Shown: positions 52,793-61,704 of the stretch, one piece after another
Layout: every line of letters begins with the position of its first letter
Position numbering within the stretch: the stretch's first letter is position 1
NCBI RefSeq assembly: GCF_049274025.1
Contig: NZ_JBASRV010000049.1
DNA from: Miniphocaeibacter sp012841535
GTDB lineage: Bacteria; Bacillota; Clostridia; Tissierellales; Peptoniphilaceae
Reading direction: 5' to 3' (one strand)
Length of the DNA stretch: 64,000 nt
Notes under the pieces: model-generated
Databases searched by the model: none
What the model saw: only the letters and a program-made list of their open reading frames with translations
What the model was told of the DNA's origin: nothing
Position numbers and translations under genes: made by a program

Positions 52793-55122
52793 TTTATAGC
52801 TAAGTTTAAAACTTCATCAATAGTTTCAACATAATTAAATTGTAATAATTTTCTTATTTTATTCGGTATTAATTCTACATCTTTTTCATTGGCTTTTGGT
52901 AAAATTATATTTTTTATTCCATATCTATTTGCAGCTAAAACTTTTTCTTTAACTCCACCAATAGGTAAAACTCTACCTCTCAAAGTAATTTCCCCTGTCA
53001 TAGCAATATTATGGCTTACCTTCTTACCAGATAAAGCCGATACTAAGGCTGTTATAATGGAAACACCTGCCGATGGTCCATCTTTTGGAACAGCTCCTTC
53101 CGGGAAATGTAAATGAATATCTTTGTTTTTGTAGAATTCACCTTTTATTCCTAAATCATCTTGGTTACTTCTTATAAATGACACTGCAGCCATAGCTGAC
53201 TCTTTCATTACATCGCCAAGCATACCGGTTAATTGTACTTTTCCTGAACCTTCCATTACAGTTGCTTCAATAGTTAATATTTCCCCACCGGTTTCAGTCC
53301 AAGCAAGACCATTTACTACTCCTACCATATCTTCTTTAGGAATATCATCATCAACAATTTTTACATTGCCTATATATTTTTCTAAATTTCTTAAAGAAAT
53401 TCTAACTACTTTTTTATTATTCTCTACTATATCCATTACTGCTTTTCTTACAGCCTTAGAAATTAATCTTTCTAAATTTCTAACTCCTGCTTCCCTTGTA
53501 TAATTTGTAATCATTTTCTTAACAGAATCTGTTGAAATTGAAAACTCATTTGGTTTTAAACCACGTTCTTTAACTTGTTTAGGCACTAAATATTTTTCAG
53601 CAATATTTAATTTTTCAAATTCAGTATAGCCAGAAATTCTTATAACTTCCATTCTATCAAGTAAAGCTGCCGGTATAGTATTTAATGAATTAGCTGTAGT
53701 AACAAACATTACTTTAGATAAATCAAAAGGAATTTCAATATAATTATCTATGAAAGCATCATTTTGAGCTGGGTCTAAAACCTCTAATAAAGCAGAAGCA
53801 GGGTCTCCTCTAAAATCTGAGGACAATTTATCTATTTCATCTAGTAAAAATACTGGATTTGTTGTACCAGCATCTTCCATTAGCTTAATTATCCTACCTG
53901 GCATTGCACCTATATAGGTTTTTCTATGACCTCTAATTTCAGCTTCATCTCTCACTCCACCTAGTCGCATACTAACAAAGTTTCTATTTGTAGCTCTAGC
54001 AATGGATTTTACAATTGATGTCTTACCTACTCCTGGTGGTCCTACTAAACATAGTATTGGTCCCTTTAACCCCTTAGTCTTTTTCTTTACAGCAATAAAT
54101 TCCAATACTCTTTCTTTAACATCTTCTAGTCCATAATGGTCTTCTTCTAAAATATCCCTTGCCTTTTTAATATCATATTTTTCTTTTGTAGTTTTATTCC
54201 ATGGCAAACTTAATATTTCTTCAACGTAAGAACGAATTACATTTACATCTGAACTGCCAGGTGAAAGAATATTTAATCTATTAATTTCCTTTAAAACATG
54301 TTCTTCTGACTTTTTATTTAGTTTTAGTTTTTTTAATTGCTCAGTATATTTAAAAGCTATTTCCTCGTCATCATCTTCGCCTAATTCCTGTCTAATAGCC
54401 ATTAACTGTTCTTTTAAATAATATTCTCTTTGGTTTTTACTAATTTGTTTTGAAACTTTTCTATTTATTTCTTCTTCAATTTTTAAATACTCTATTTCTT
54501 TTAATAGAATTCCATGTAATATTTCCAGCCTTTTATAAATATCCAGTTCCTTTATAATACTAAAATAATCGTCACCTTCTAAATTTATATATGATGCTAC
54601 AATATCAGCTAAACGACTTGGATCATCTTGTTCTAATATTGGCAGTATCATCTCTGTAGAAATATTTGGATTTAAACTAATATATTCCTTTGCATCATTA
54701 ATTACTAATCTAGTAATAGCTTTTAAATTATCATCAAGTACAACTTTCTCTTCATTGTAAACATATTCTTTTAATTCTGCTTGAATATAATTATCTTCAA
54801 AAATAAATTCTTTTGCTTCAGCTCTACTAATTCCTTCAACTAGAATCCTCATATTTCCATTAGGTAGCTTTAACGTTTGTTTTATTTCTGCTATAACACC
54901 AGTATCATAAAAATCACCTATTTTAGGCTCATCAATACTAGCATCTTTTTGTGCTGTTAAAAAAATCAATGAGTCTTTTATCATAGATTCATTTAATGCA
55001 TTTATAGAAATATCTCTACCTACATCAAAATGTATTATAGTATTTGGAAAAATCCATATACCTCTCATTGGTATTGTAGGTAGTTTTCTATTATTTACTT
55101 CATAAGTAATATTTTTATTCAT
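52783..55122 (-). CDS. lon: ATP-dependent protease Lon
   Basis: LonA protease of 779 residues. The N-terminal substrate domain and coiled coil cover about 1-310. The AAA+ module has Walker A GPPGVGKTS and Walker B VFLLDEIDKL. The C-terminal protease has the Ser-Lys dyad Ser684 in KDGPSAG and Lys725 in IGGVKEK. AGAGAGGG is the ribosome binding site. It follows clpX, from which it is separated only by a terminator that ends right before this site, so expression likely depends on read-through from the tig-clpPX transcript. No CtsR or CIRCE site was seen. Confidence 0.97.
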   Translation of the reverse strand: MNKNITYEVNNRKLPTIPMRGIWIFPNTIIHFDVGRDISINALNESMIKDSLIFLTAQKDASIDEPKIGDFYDTGVIAEIKQTLKLPNGNMRILVEGISRAEAKEFIFEDNYIQAELKEYVYNEEKVVLDDNLKAITRLVINDAKEYISLNPNISTEMILPILEQDDPSRLADIVASYINLEGDDYFSIIKELDIYKRLEILHGILLKEIEYLKIEEEINRKVSKQISKNQREYYLKEQLMAIRQELGEDDDEEIAFKYTEQLKKLKLNKKSEEHVLKEINRLNILSPGSSDVNVIRSYVEEILSLPWNKTTKEKYDIKKARDILEEDHYGLEDVKERVLEFIAVKKKTKGLKGPILCLVGPPGVGKTSIVKSIARATNRNFVSMRLGGVRDEAEIRGHRKTYIGAMPGRIIKLMEDAGTTNPVFLLDEIDKLSSDFRGDPASALLEVLDPAQNDAFIDNYIEIPFDLSKVMFVTTANSLNTIPAALLDRMEVIRISGYTEFEKLNIAEKYLVPKQVKERGLKPNEFSISTDSVKKMITNYTREAGVRNLERLISKAVRKAVMDIVENNKKVVRISLRNLEKYIGNVKIVDDDIPKEDMVGVVNGLAWTETGGEILTIEATVMEGSGKVQLTGMLGDVMKESAMAAVSFIRSNQDDLGIKGEFYKNKDIHLHFPEGAVPKDGPSAGVSIITALVSALSGKKVSHNIAMTGEITLRGRVLPIGGVKEKVLAANRYGIKNIILPKANEKDVELIPNKIRKLLQFNYVETIDEVLNLAIKES

Positions 55123-55133
55123 AAAACCCTCTC

Positions 55134-55161
55134 TAAAAAAAATAGCTCACAATTGTGAGCT
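55134..55161 (-). terminator. Terminator between clpX and lon
   Basis: A perfect 18-base palindrome (AGCTCACAATTGTGAGCT) followed on the minus strand by ATTTTTTTT. The lon ribosome binding site begins immediately after the T-run. Confidence 0.85.
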
Positions 55162-55163
55162 TT

Positions 55164-56399
55164 TTATTTTTTATTAAAAATCAACTTAGGTTCTGAACCT
55201 TTAACTATAGTATCTGAATCTATAACAACCTCTTTAACATCTTCCCTAGAAGGTATTTCAAACATAATATCCATTAAGGTTTCTTCAATAATGGACCTTA
55301 ATCCTCTAGCTCCTGTTTTTCGGTCATATGCTTTTTGTGCAATAGCCTTTAAAGCGTCTTCAGTAAAGGTTAAATCAACATTATCCATTTTAAACAACTC
55401 TACATATTGTTTAACTATTGCATTTTTAGGTTCAACTAATATTCTCATTAAAGAATCAATATCCAGTTCTTCTAAGGTTACTATAACTGGAATTCTACCT
55501 ATTAATTCTGGTATTAAACCAAATTTCAACAAGTCCTCTTGTCTAATATCCTTAATAAGTTCTCCAATTTTTGATTCTTTTCTATCTCTAATATCAGCTC
55601 CAAAGCCGATAGATTTTGTATCTTTTCTTTGTTCTATAATTTTTTCAATGCCTTCAAAGGCACCTCCAAAAATAAATAGTATATTTGTTGTATCTACTTG
55701 TATATACTCTTGATGAGGATGTTTCCTTCCACCTTGTGGAGGAACATTTGCTACCATTCCCTCTATAATTTTTAATAAAGCTTGCTGAACTCCTTCACCA
55801 CTTACATCTCTAGTTATTGATGGATTAGCAGATTTTCTAGTAATCTTATCTATTTCATCTATATAGATTATACCTCGTTCAGCTCTTTCAATATCGTAAT
55901 CAGCAGCTTGTACTAATTTTAAAATTACATTCTCTACGTCTTCACCAACATAGCCAGCTTCTGTAAGAGATGTTGCATCTGCAATTGCAAAAGGTACATC
56001 TAATGTCTTTGCTAGAGTTTGAGCAAGTAGAGTTTTTCCGGAACCAGTAGGTCCAATTAATAATATATTGGATTTTTGAAGTTCAATATCCTTATTATTA
56101 TAGTTGCTGTTTATTCTCTTATAATGATTATAAACAGCTACAGATAAGGCTTTTTTCCCTAATTCCTGTTGAATAACATATTGGTCAAGAATTTTTTTCA
56201 TTTCTATAGGTTTATAAAGCTTCTCATCTAAGTGAGAAGCTTCTTTTTCCCTAATAAAATCATCCTCAATTATATCATTACATAGCTTAACACATTCATC
56301 ACAAATATAAACATTTGGTCCTGCTATTAATCTATTAACCTCATCAGAAGTTTTTCCACAAAAAGAACAACTAATGTTTTTTTCTTCTATTTCTGACAT
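55164..56399 (-). CDS. clpX: ClpXP unfoldase ClpX
   Basis: AAA+ unfoldase of 411 residues that feeds ClpP. The N-terminal zinc domain has Cys11, Cys14, Cys33 and Cys36. Walker A is GPTGSGKTLLAQ, Walker B IIYIDEID, then pore loop GYVG, the RKSANPSITRDVSGEGVQQ region seen here by its start, and the ClpP-contact loop FGLIPELIGR (Ile-Gly-Arg in place of the common Ile-Gly-Phe-type tripeptide follows elsewhere). It lies eight bases after clpP. Confidence 0.96.
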   Translation of the reverse strand: MSEIEEKNISCSFCGKTSDEVNRLIAGPNVYICDECVKLCNDIIEDDFIREKEASHLDEKLYKPIEMKKILDQYVIQQELGKKALSVAVYNHYKRINSNYNNKDIELQKSNILLIGPTGSGKTLLAQTLAKTLDVPFAIADATSLTEAGYVGEDVENVILKLVQAADYDIERAERGIIYIDEIDKITRKSANPSITRDVSGEGVQQALLKIIEGMVANVPPQGGRKHPHQEYIQVDTTNILFIFGGAFEGIEKIIEQRKDTKSIGFGADIRDRKESKIGELIKDIRQEDLLKFGLIPELIGRIPVIVTLEELDIDSLMRILVEPKNAIVKQYVELFKMDNVDLTFTEDALKAIAQKAYDRKTGARGLRSIIEETLMDIMFEIPSREDVKEVVIDSDTIVKGSEPKLIFNKK

Positions 56400-56407
56400 A
56401 TATTCCC

Positions 56408-56992
56408 CTATTTAGACTTGTCTATAACTTCGTCTATTAATCCATATTCCTTTGCTTCTTCAGCACTCATATAATTATCTCTATCAGTGTCTTTTTCTAT
56501 AATTTCTAATGGTTGTCCAGTTTTTTCAGCTAAAATATCATTTAATCTTGCTCTTGTTTTTAATATTTTTTCTGCTTGAATTCTAATATCTTCAGCTTGA
56601 CCTTGTGCTCCACCTAATGGTTGGTGAATCATTATATCTGCATTTGGTAAAGAAAATCTCTTGCCTTTCTTTCCAGCAGCAAGTAAAAATGCTCCCATAC
56701 TTGCAGCCATTCCAATACAAATTGTACTAACATCGCATTTTACATATTGCATTGTATCATATATAGCAAATCCTGCACTAACTGAACCACCTGGAGAATT
56801 AATATAAACTTGAATGTCTTTTTTTGGGTCTTCTGACTCTAAAAAAAGTAATTGTGCTACAACTAAATCAGCCATAACATTATTAATTTCTCCACTTATA
56901 AAAATTATTCTATCTTTTAACAATCTGGAAAAAATATCGTAAGATCTTTCCCCTCTATTAGTTTGTTCTACTACCATTGGTACTAGTGCCAT
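56408..56992 (-). CDS. clpP: ATP-dependent Clp protease proteolytic subunit
   Basis: Serine protease subunit of 194 residues forming a 14-mer barrel. The catalytic triad is Ser98 (GMAASMGAFLL), His123 (MIHQPLGG) and Asp172 (DTDRDNYMSA). It starts MALVPMVVEQ with a short propeptide. It is 24 bases downstream of tig. Confidence 0.97.
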   Translation of the reverse strand: MALVPMVVEQTNRGERSYDIFSRLLKDRIIFISGEINNVMADLVVAQLLFLESEDPKKDIQVYINSPGGSVSAGFAIYDTMQYVKCDVSTICIGMAASMGAFLLAAGKKGKRFSLPNADIMIHQPLGGAQGQAEDIRIQAEKILKTRARLNDILAEKTGQPLEIIEKDTDRDNYMSAEEAKEYGLIDEVIDKSK

Positions 56993-57016
56993 AATTTTGC
57001 CTCCTCTAAATATTTA

Positions 57017-58321
57017 TTACTTAGATTTTTCTTTAAAGTTGACCATACTAACAAGTTTTTCTACTGCATTTTTCTTCTTAACATTTTCAGCAATCATTTC
57101 TAAATTACCTGATTTTTTCATATTTTTAATGAATTTATCTTTATTTTTTGGATCATATTGCTCAGCTAATTCATTTAATTCTTTGTCTACTTCTTCATCA
57201 GTAGCTTCTATTCCTTCAGCTGCAATTAAAGCTTCTATTGCTAAATCTGATTTAACTTTTCTTTCTGCATTAGGTTTTAACTCTTCTTTAGTATCTTCTT
57301 CTGTAGTATTAGTAATGGAGAAATATTGTTCAGCATTTAAGCCCATTCCTTGGATTCTATAAAGGAAATCCTCATATTCTCTTTCAATTTCATTTTTAAT
57401 CATGGAATCTGGTATTTCTACTTCCATTACATCTATTAAGGCTTCTATTGCTTTATTTTCTTTATCTATTTTCTTTCTAGATTCATTTTGTTCTTCTAAA
57501 TCAACTTTAATATTGTTTTTATATTCTTCTAATGTGTCAAATTCTGAAACATCTTTAACAAATTCATCATCTAATTCAGGTAAAACTTTTTCTTGAATAG
57601 AATTTAATTTAACTTCAAATACTACATCTTTTCCCTTTAAGCTTTCTTCTTGGTAATCTTCTGGGAAAGTTACATTTACTTCAAATTCCTCTCCAATTTT
57701 CTTACCGATTATCTGATCTTCAAAGCCTGGGATAAAGGTATTTGAACCAATTGTTAATTCATAGTTCTCAGCTTGTCCACCAGGGAATAATTCTCCATCT
57801 AATTTACCTGCGAAATCTATATTAACAATGTCCTTGTCCTTTACTTCTCTATCTTCTATACTAACTAATCTTGAATTAGATTCTAAAGCACTATTAATAA
57901 CTCTTTCAATATCCTCTTCTTTAACTTCATAGGATTCTAATTCTGCTTCAAGATTACTGTAATCACCTAATTTAGGTTCTGGTTTAACATCAACTTCAAA
58001 TTTAATTTTAACAGGGTTTTCCCTGTTTAATTCGTCAATATCAATTTCAGGATTATCTACAGGATTTAAGTCTAATTCATCTAATGCTTCTTCATATACT
58101 TCTGGTAACAATATATTAATAGCATCTTCATAAAAAATTCCTTCACCGTAATTCATTTCAAGGATTTTTCTAGGTACTTTTCCCTTTCTGAATCCTGGTA
58201 TTGAAAATCTTTTTTTATTTTTTACATAGGCTTTTTGTATAGCCTCTTCAAATTTATTTTGTGGTACTTCAACAGTAAATACTGCTCTATTTTTTTCTTT
58301 ATTTACTAAAACTGCGCTCAT
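57017..58321 (-). CDS. tig: Trigger factor
   Basis: Ribosome-associated chaperone and prolyl isomerase of 434 residues. Domains: N-terminal ribosome-binding part with the signature FSIPGFRKGKVPRKI near residues 35-49, central FKBP-type PPIase (about 150-245, IVNIDFAGKLDG and FIPGFEDQIIGKKIGEEF), then the helical C-terminal chaperone arms. The start is the ATG at 58321 with GGAGG six bases upstream; a longer open frame to 58375 is not used. It leads the operon tig-clpP-clpX(-lon). TATACT lies about 40 bases upstream with a weak -35 (ATGCAA, 17 bp). Confidence 0.96.
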   Translation of the reverse strand: MSAVLVNKEKNRAVFTVEVPQNKFEEAIQKAYVKNKKRFSIPGFRKGKVPRKILEMNYGEGIFYEDAINILLPEVYEEALDELDLNPVDNPEIDIDELNRENPVKIKFEVDVKPEPKLGDYSNLEAELESYEVKEEDIERVINSALESNSRLVSIEDREVKDKDIVNIDFAGKLDGELFPGGQAENYELTIGSNTFIPGFEDQIIGKKIGEEFEVNVTFPEDYQEESLKGKDVVFEVKLNSIQEKVLPELDDEFVKDVSEFDTLEEYKNNIKVDLEEQNESRKKIDKENKAIEALIDVMEVEIPDSMIKNEIEREYEDFLYRIQGMGLNAEQYFSITNTTEEDTKEELKPNAERKVKSDLAIEALIAAEGIEATDEEVDKELNELAEQYDPKNKDKFIKNMKKSGNLEMIAENVKKKNAVEKLVSMVNFKEKSK

Positions 58322-58393
58322 AATTTTCCTCCAAATATAAAATATACAACTACTCACATTGACTAAGTATATCATATTTTTTTTAATTTTGCA

Positions 58394-58419
58394 TTAAAAA
58401 AAGACTACATAAGTAGTCT
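58394..58419 (-). terminator. Terminator after the amidase gene
   Basis: AGACTAC and GTAGTCT form a perfect 7-bp stem with a four-base loop and a T-run on the minus strand. Confidence 0.9.
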
Positions 58420-58420
58420 C

Positions 58421-60700
58421 TTATTTTAAACCATAATATGAAGCAATTGTACTAGCCATATTTTTAGCAAGAGTTTCTGCCTTTGACTCATATTTAGTAA
58501 CATCTGAAAGATTATCATGGAAGCAATGCTCTATTAACATTCCTGCTGGAGCAGCGTTATTTCTTAATACTCCATAATAATTTGACTTTGGATTAACTCC
58601 ACTGGTATTTGCTCCATAATATCTGTATTTAACACCTCTATTTGATGTTCCTAGTGTTGATGATATGGTTTTTGTTAAATTAGTTGCTAAGGAAGTCGCT
58701 CTTGCATTAACATCTTCATAGATTTCCACACCTTTAGCTGAGCCATTTAATGCATTTGTGTGTAAAGAAATAAATAAATCATATCCATTTGCAGATTGTC
58801 CTCGTGATGTTAAAGAAGGGTCCTTTCCTATACTTGATCTTGTAGTTCCAACCTTTATTCCATAAGCTTCCAATTCTTTCTTTAAAAGTAATGAGAAATA
58901 GTAATTTCCATCACCTTCATTTTTCCATCTTGGACCAACATAACCTCTATTATGGGCTGAACCAGCACCATGTCCTGGGTCTAATAATATTTTAACAGAA
59001 GTATTACCTCCTTGAATAGATGAACTATTATAAATTTCATTTAAGGTTTTTTGTACACTGTTTTCATATTCCTTACTAACACTAGCTGTACCACCAAAAA
59101 TATTTATAGTTTTTGCCTTAGAACTAGTTATATAGTTCTTTAAATCTGAACTAACGGAATTTCCTTCTACTAAAACAACTGGTGAATTATTTAATCCTGC
59201 TACAGAAGCTCCACTTAATGAGTCGATAAAAGTAGTTCCTGTTGCTAAATTAATAATACCTGTTGAGCTAAAATATGTTTTTGCTAAATTAATACTTGTT
59301 CCGTATCTATCTGCTCCATATACTCTGGTTACTGATTTTCCTTCTGCTTTTAATTTATCCTGTACTGAGTTACTAACAGTTGCAGAACCACCAACAACAA
59401 TTACAGAGCAATTTTTAGATTTTATATAGTTTAAAGTCTCACTTGGTATTGAAGAATTTTCAACATATAAAATTGGGTATCCCTTACTTGCCGATAAAGC
59501 CGCTGCTGACAAAGAATCGGAATGACTAGATGATGAAGATACAATAACAGTATTAAAACTACTTAATTGCTTAGCTACCGATATAGCTGTACCATAAATA
59601 TTTGAACCTGTTAATCTTGTAACTACTTTTCCATTATTTTGTAGATTAGTTTCTATTGCCTTGCCTATTTCTTTTTCACTACCAACTATATATACATTCT
59701 TAGCCTTTAATCTATTTATTTCATTTTCAGAATAAGAATTTAATTTATCTGCTTTTGTTAATAAAATAGGTGCATTTTTTTGTTTTGCTAAGCTTGCTGC
59801 TGACAATATTTCATTAACAGAATCACTATTTACTAAAACTACATTTTCAGCTGTTGAAAACTTTGATTTAGAAATTTCTACTGCTGTAGCATATCTGTCG
59901 CTTCCTGAATATCTTTTTACATAAAAATCACTAGCTAGACTTGAAGTAGAAGATAGGCTTCTTAATTGTGGAGATTCATCATAATTAATATCTTCAACAT
60001 TTGTATAATCGCTTGTAAGATTTATATTTTCTGTAGTTGAATAGCCATCAACTTCTATTGTTAAAGTATAATTACCAGCATTTAAATAAATATTATTAGG
60101 AATATTTATAGAAGATGACACACCATCAAAATCAATATAGAAAACGCCTGAACTACTACTATTTCCAATAGTTACTTTTACTTCAGCGTAATTTCCATTT
60201 CTGTTTAATCCTATTAGTTGTGACAATACTTGTTCTAAATTATCTCCACTAATATTGGTGTTTTCTGATATAGCAGATTTGTAAACATAACCTGTTGAAG
60301 AACCTGTCATATCATATAAACTATCATGTACTATAATATCTAAATCACTAGTATAATTAACACCTTCAATATTATGTTCTTTTATTTTCCAATTTCCTGC
60401 TTTTCCTATTAAAATTTCAAAATAATAAGTTTCAGTATCATCATTATATAGTGGCGTAAATTTTAACTCTTCTCCACTATCTTCAACATAAGTAACCGTA
60501 GAGTTTCCATTAATACTCTTATTCTTAACAGAATTTAAAAACACTACATTATTTTTAACTACTTCATTTCTACTAATACTTACACTATTTGCTGAACTGG
60601 CATAAGAGGTTTTTCCACCTTCAATAGTTCCAGCAAGAGCTGAAAAAACTAAAGCCGTAATTAAAAATACCGAAAATATTTTTTTTAATAAATTGTTCAT
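58421..60700 (-). CDS. Secreted N-acetylmuramoyl-L-alanine amidase with cell-wall-binding type 2 repeats
   Basis: A 759-residue exported murein hydrolase. A signal peptide (about 1-35, ending TSYA) is followed by a beta-rich domain of unknown type (about 40-245), three cell-wall-binding type 2 repeats (about 255-555; each begins with RYSGSDRYATAVEIS-like Arg-Tyr-Gly-Asp-Arg-Tyr words: RLTGSNIYGTAISVA, RVYGADRYGTSINLA) and a C-terminal Amidase_3 domain (about 570-759). Zinc ligands are the His of LLDPGHG, the Glu of GDGNYYF's preceding stretch, and the His of FISLHTN, with the catalytic Glu in LIEHCFHD. The repeats anchor the protein to wall polymers as in Clostridium Cwp proteins. Likely role: cell separation or wall turnover. 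Confidence 0.92.
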   Translation of the reverse strand: MNNLLKKIFSVFLITALVFSALAGTIEGGKTSYASSANSVSISRNEVVKNNVVFLNSVKNKSINGNSTVTYVEDSGEELKFTPLYNDDTETYYFEILIGKAGNWKIKEHNIEGVNYTSDLDIIVHDSLYDMTGSSTGYVYKSAISENTNISGDNLEQVLSQLIGLNRNGNYAEVKVTIGNSSSSGVFYIDFDGVSSSINIPNNIYLNAGNYTLTIEVDGYSTTENINLTSDYTNVEDINYDESPQLRSLSSTSSLASDFYVKRYSGSDRYATAVEISKSKFSTAENVVLVNSDSVNEILSAASLAKQKNAPILLTKADKLNSYSENEINRLKAKNVYIVGSEKEIGKAIETNLQNNGKVVTRLTGSNIYGTAISVAKQLSSFNTVIVSSSSSHSDSLSAAALSASKGYPILYVENSSIPSETLNYIKSKNCSVIVVGGSATVSNSVQDKLKAEGKSVTRVYGADRYGTSINLAKTYFSSTGIINLATGTTFIDSLSGASVAGLNNSPVVLVEGNSVSSDLKNYITSSKAKTINIFGGTASVSKEYENSVQKTLNEIYNSSSIQGGNTSVKILLDPGHGAGSAHNRGYVGPRWKNEGDGNYYFSLLLKKELEAYGIKVGTTRSSIGKDPSLTSRGQSANGYDLFISLHTNALNGSAKGVEIYEDVNARATSLATNLTKTISSTLGTSNRGVKYRYYGANTSGVNPKSNYYGVLRNNAAPAGMLIEHCFHDNLSDVTKYESKAETLAKNMASTIASYYGLK

Positions 60701-60739
60701 CCCTGTCTCCTTTTCTATTTTATCCCAAATTACATTCTC

Positions 60740-60769
60740 ATTATATATTATCCTACACTATGAAATCAA
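60740..60769 (-). promoter_or_regulatory. Promoter of the amidase gene
   Basis: TTGATT (60764-60769), 18-bp spacer, TATAAT (60740-60745) on the minus strand, in the gap shared with the divergent AraC-type gene. Confidence 0.55.
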
Positions 60770-60846
60770 ATTTTACTGGTTGATTTTCCTTATTTATGTT
60801 AAAATAATGTAAATTATATAAATATATTAACATTTAGGAGTTTGTT

Positions 60847-61509
60847 TTGGACATTTTAGAAAATCAGTTAATTAGAGCTGTTTTAATGAAGGATAGGGAT
60901 AAGACAAAGGAGCTTTCTGAATCTATTTTCAATAAAATAGCCGAAGATCACACAAGTTTTGACTTTTTCAAAAACTATTTAATACAATTTAATGGAATAT
61001 TCTATTGGAACACCATAAAAAATATTAAGGATATAGAATATACAAATACAATATTACATGAAAGAAATTCTTTTCTTTTAAAGATATCAGAATCAAATGA
61101 TATTAAATCATTAAAGGCCATATTTTTTGAAATGCTGGATTTCTATACAGCATCTCAAAACAAATTAATTTATAATTACTCAAACCCTTTAATTAAAACT
61201 ATTTTAATTTACATTTACAATAATTGTGGAAAAAAAATCACCTTGGAAATACTATCTAATAAGTTTCATATTAGTAAATCTTACTTATCGAATTTAATAT
61301 CTAAGCATGTAGGTCATAGTCTACCAGCTATTTTACTAAATTTCAGATTAGAAAAGGCAATACTTTTACTTTTAGATAGTAATTTATCTATAAATGAAAT
61401 TTCTCATTTAGTAGGTTTTGATAGCACATCATATTTTTGTCACCAATTTAAAAACGAATACGGAATAACGCCAAAACAGTTTAGATCTGAAGGCAATCTT
61501 TCAATATAA
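60847..61509 (+). CDS. AraC-family transcriptional regulator
   Basis: A 220-residue regulator. The N-terminal half (about 1-115) is helical without a recognisable ligand-binding cupin. The C-terminal half holds the two helix-turn-helix motifs of AraC proteins (ITLEILSNKFHISKSYLSNL and LSINEISHLVGFDSTSYFCH) and the closing FKNEYGITPKQFR. Translation begins at TTG with AGGAG six bases before it. It diverges from the wall amidase gene and could regulate it, or, by position, the Feo genes beyond; neither is shown. Confidence 0.92.
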   Translation: MDILENQLIRAVLMKDRDKTKELSESIFNKIAEDHTSFDFFKNYLIQFNGIFYWNTIKNIKDIEYTNTILHERNSFLLKISESNDIKSLKAIFFEMLDFYTASQNKLIYNYSNPLIKTILIYIYNNCGKKITLEILSNKFHISKSYLSNLISKHVGHSLPAILLNFRLEKAILLLLDSNLSINEISHLVGFDSTSYFCHQFKNEYGITPKQFRSEGNLSI

Positions 61510-61510
61510 A

Positions 61511-61545
61511 AAAACAGATAGTTTATAATTAAACTATCTGTTTTT
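61511..61545. terminator. Bidirectional terminator between the AraC gene and the feo operon
   Basis: A perfect 15-bp stem (AAAACAGATAGTTTA with its complement) and four-base loop, with T-runs on both strands. It starts right at the AraC stop and lies four bases past the small Cys-rich gene on the other strand. Confidence 0.9.
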
Positions 61546-61548
61546 AAA

Positions 61549-61683
61549 TTATTTTTTACTAGATTGACAATTACTTATATGACATGAGCTACAACCACTA
61601 CATCCTGATTTATTCTTCCTCATACTTCTTATAGCAAATGCAACTATGCCAACAAGTATTGCTAACACTACTATTGTAGCCAT
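61549..61683 (-). CDS. FeoB-associated Cys-rich membrane protein
   Basis: A 44-residue gene not visible to size-limited gene callers. It has one N-terminal membrane helix (ATIVVLAILVGIVAFAI), a basic stop-transfer RSMRKNK, and a Cys-rich tail CSGCSSCHISNC with four Cys and a His that could bind iron. This matches the small FeoB-associated family found after feoB in Clostridia and Bacteroidetes. GAAGG stands eight bases before the ATG. It starts 21 bases after feoB in the operon feoA-feoB-this gene, so a role in Fe2+ handling at the transporter is inferred. Confidence 0.88.
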   Translation of the reverse strand: MATIVVLAILVGIVAFAIRSMRKNKSGCSGCSSCHISNCQSSKK

Positions 61684-61704
61684 AATAAAACCTTCTTTCT
61701 TAAT

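Noticed and set aside
55291..55713. 140-codon plus-strand open frame
   Set aside because: Antisense shadow of clpX; composition is low-complexity hydrophobic and there is no start signal.
58322..58393. CtsR or CIRCE operator before tig-clpPX
   Set aside because: No tandem GGTCAAA-type heptads and no TTAGCACTC-N9-GAGTGCTAA dyad found by eye.
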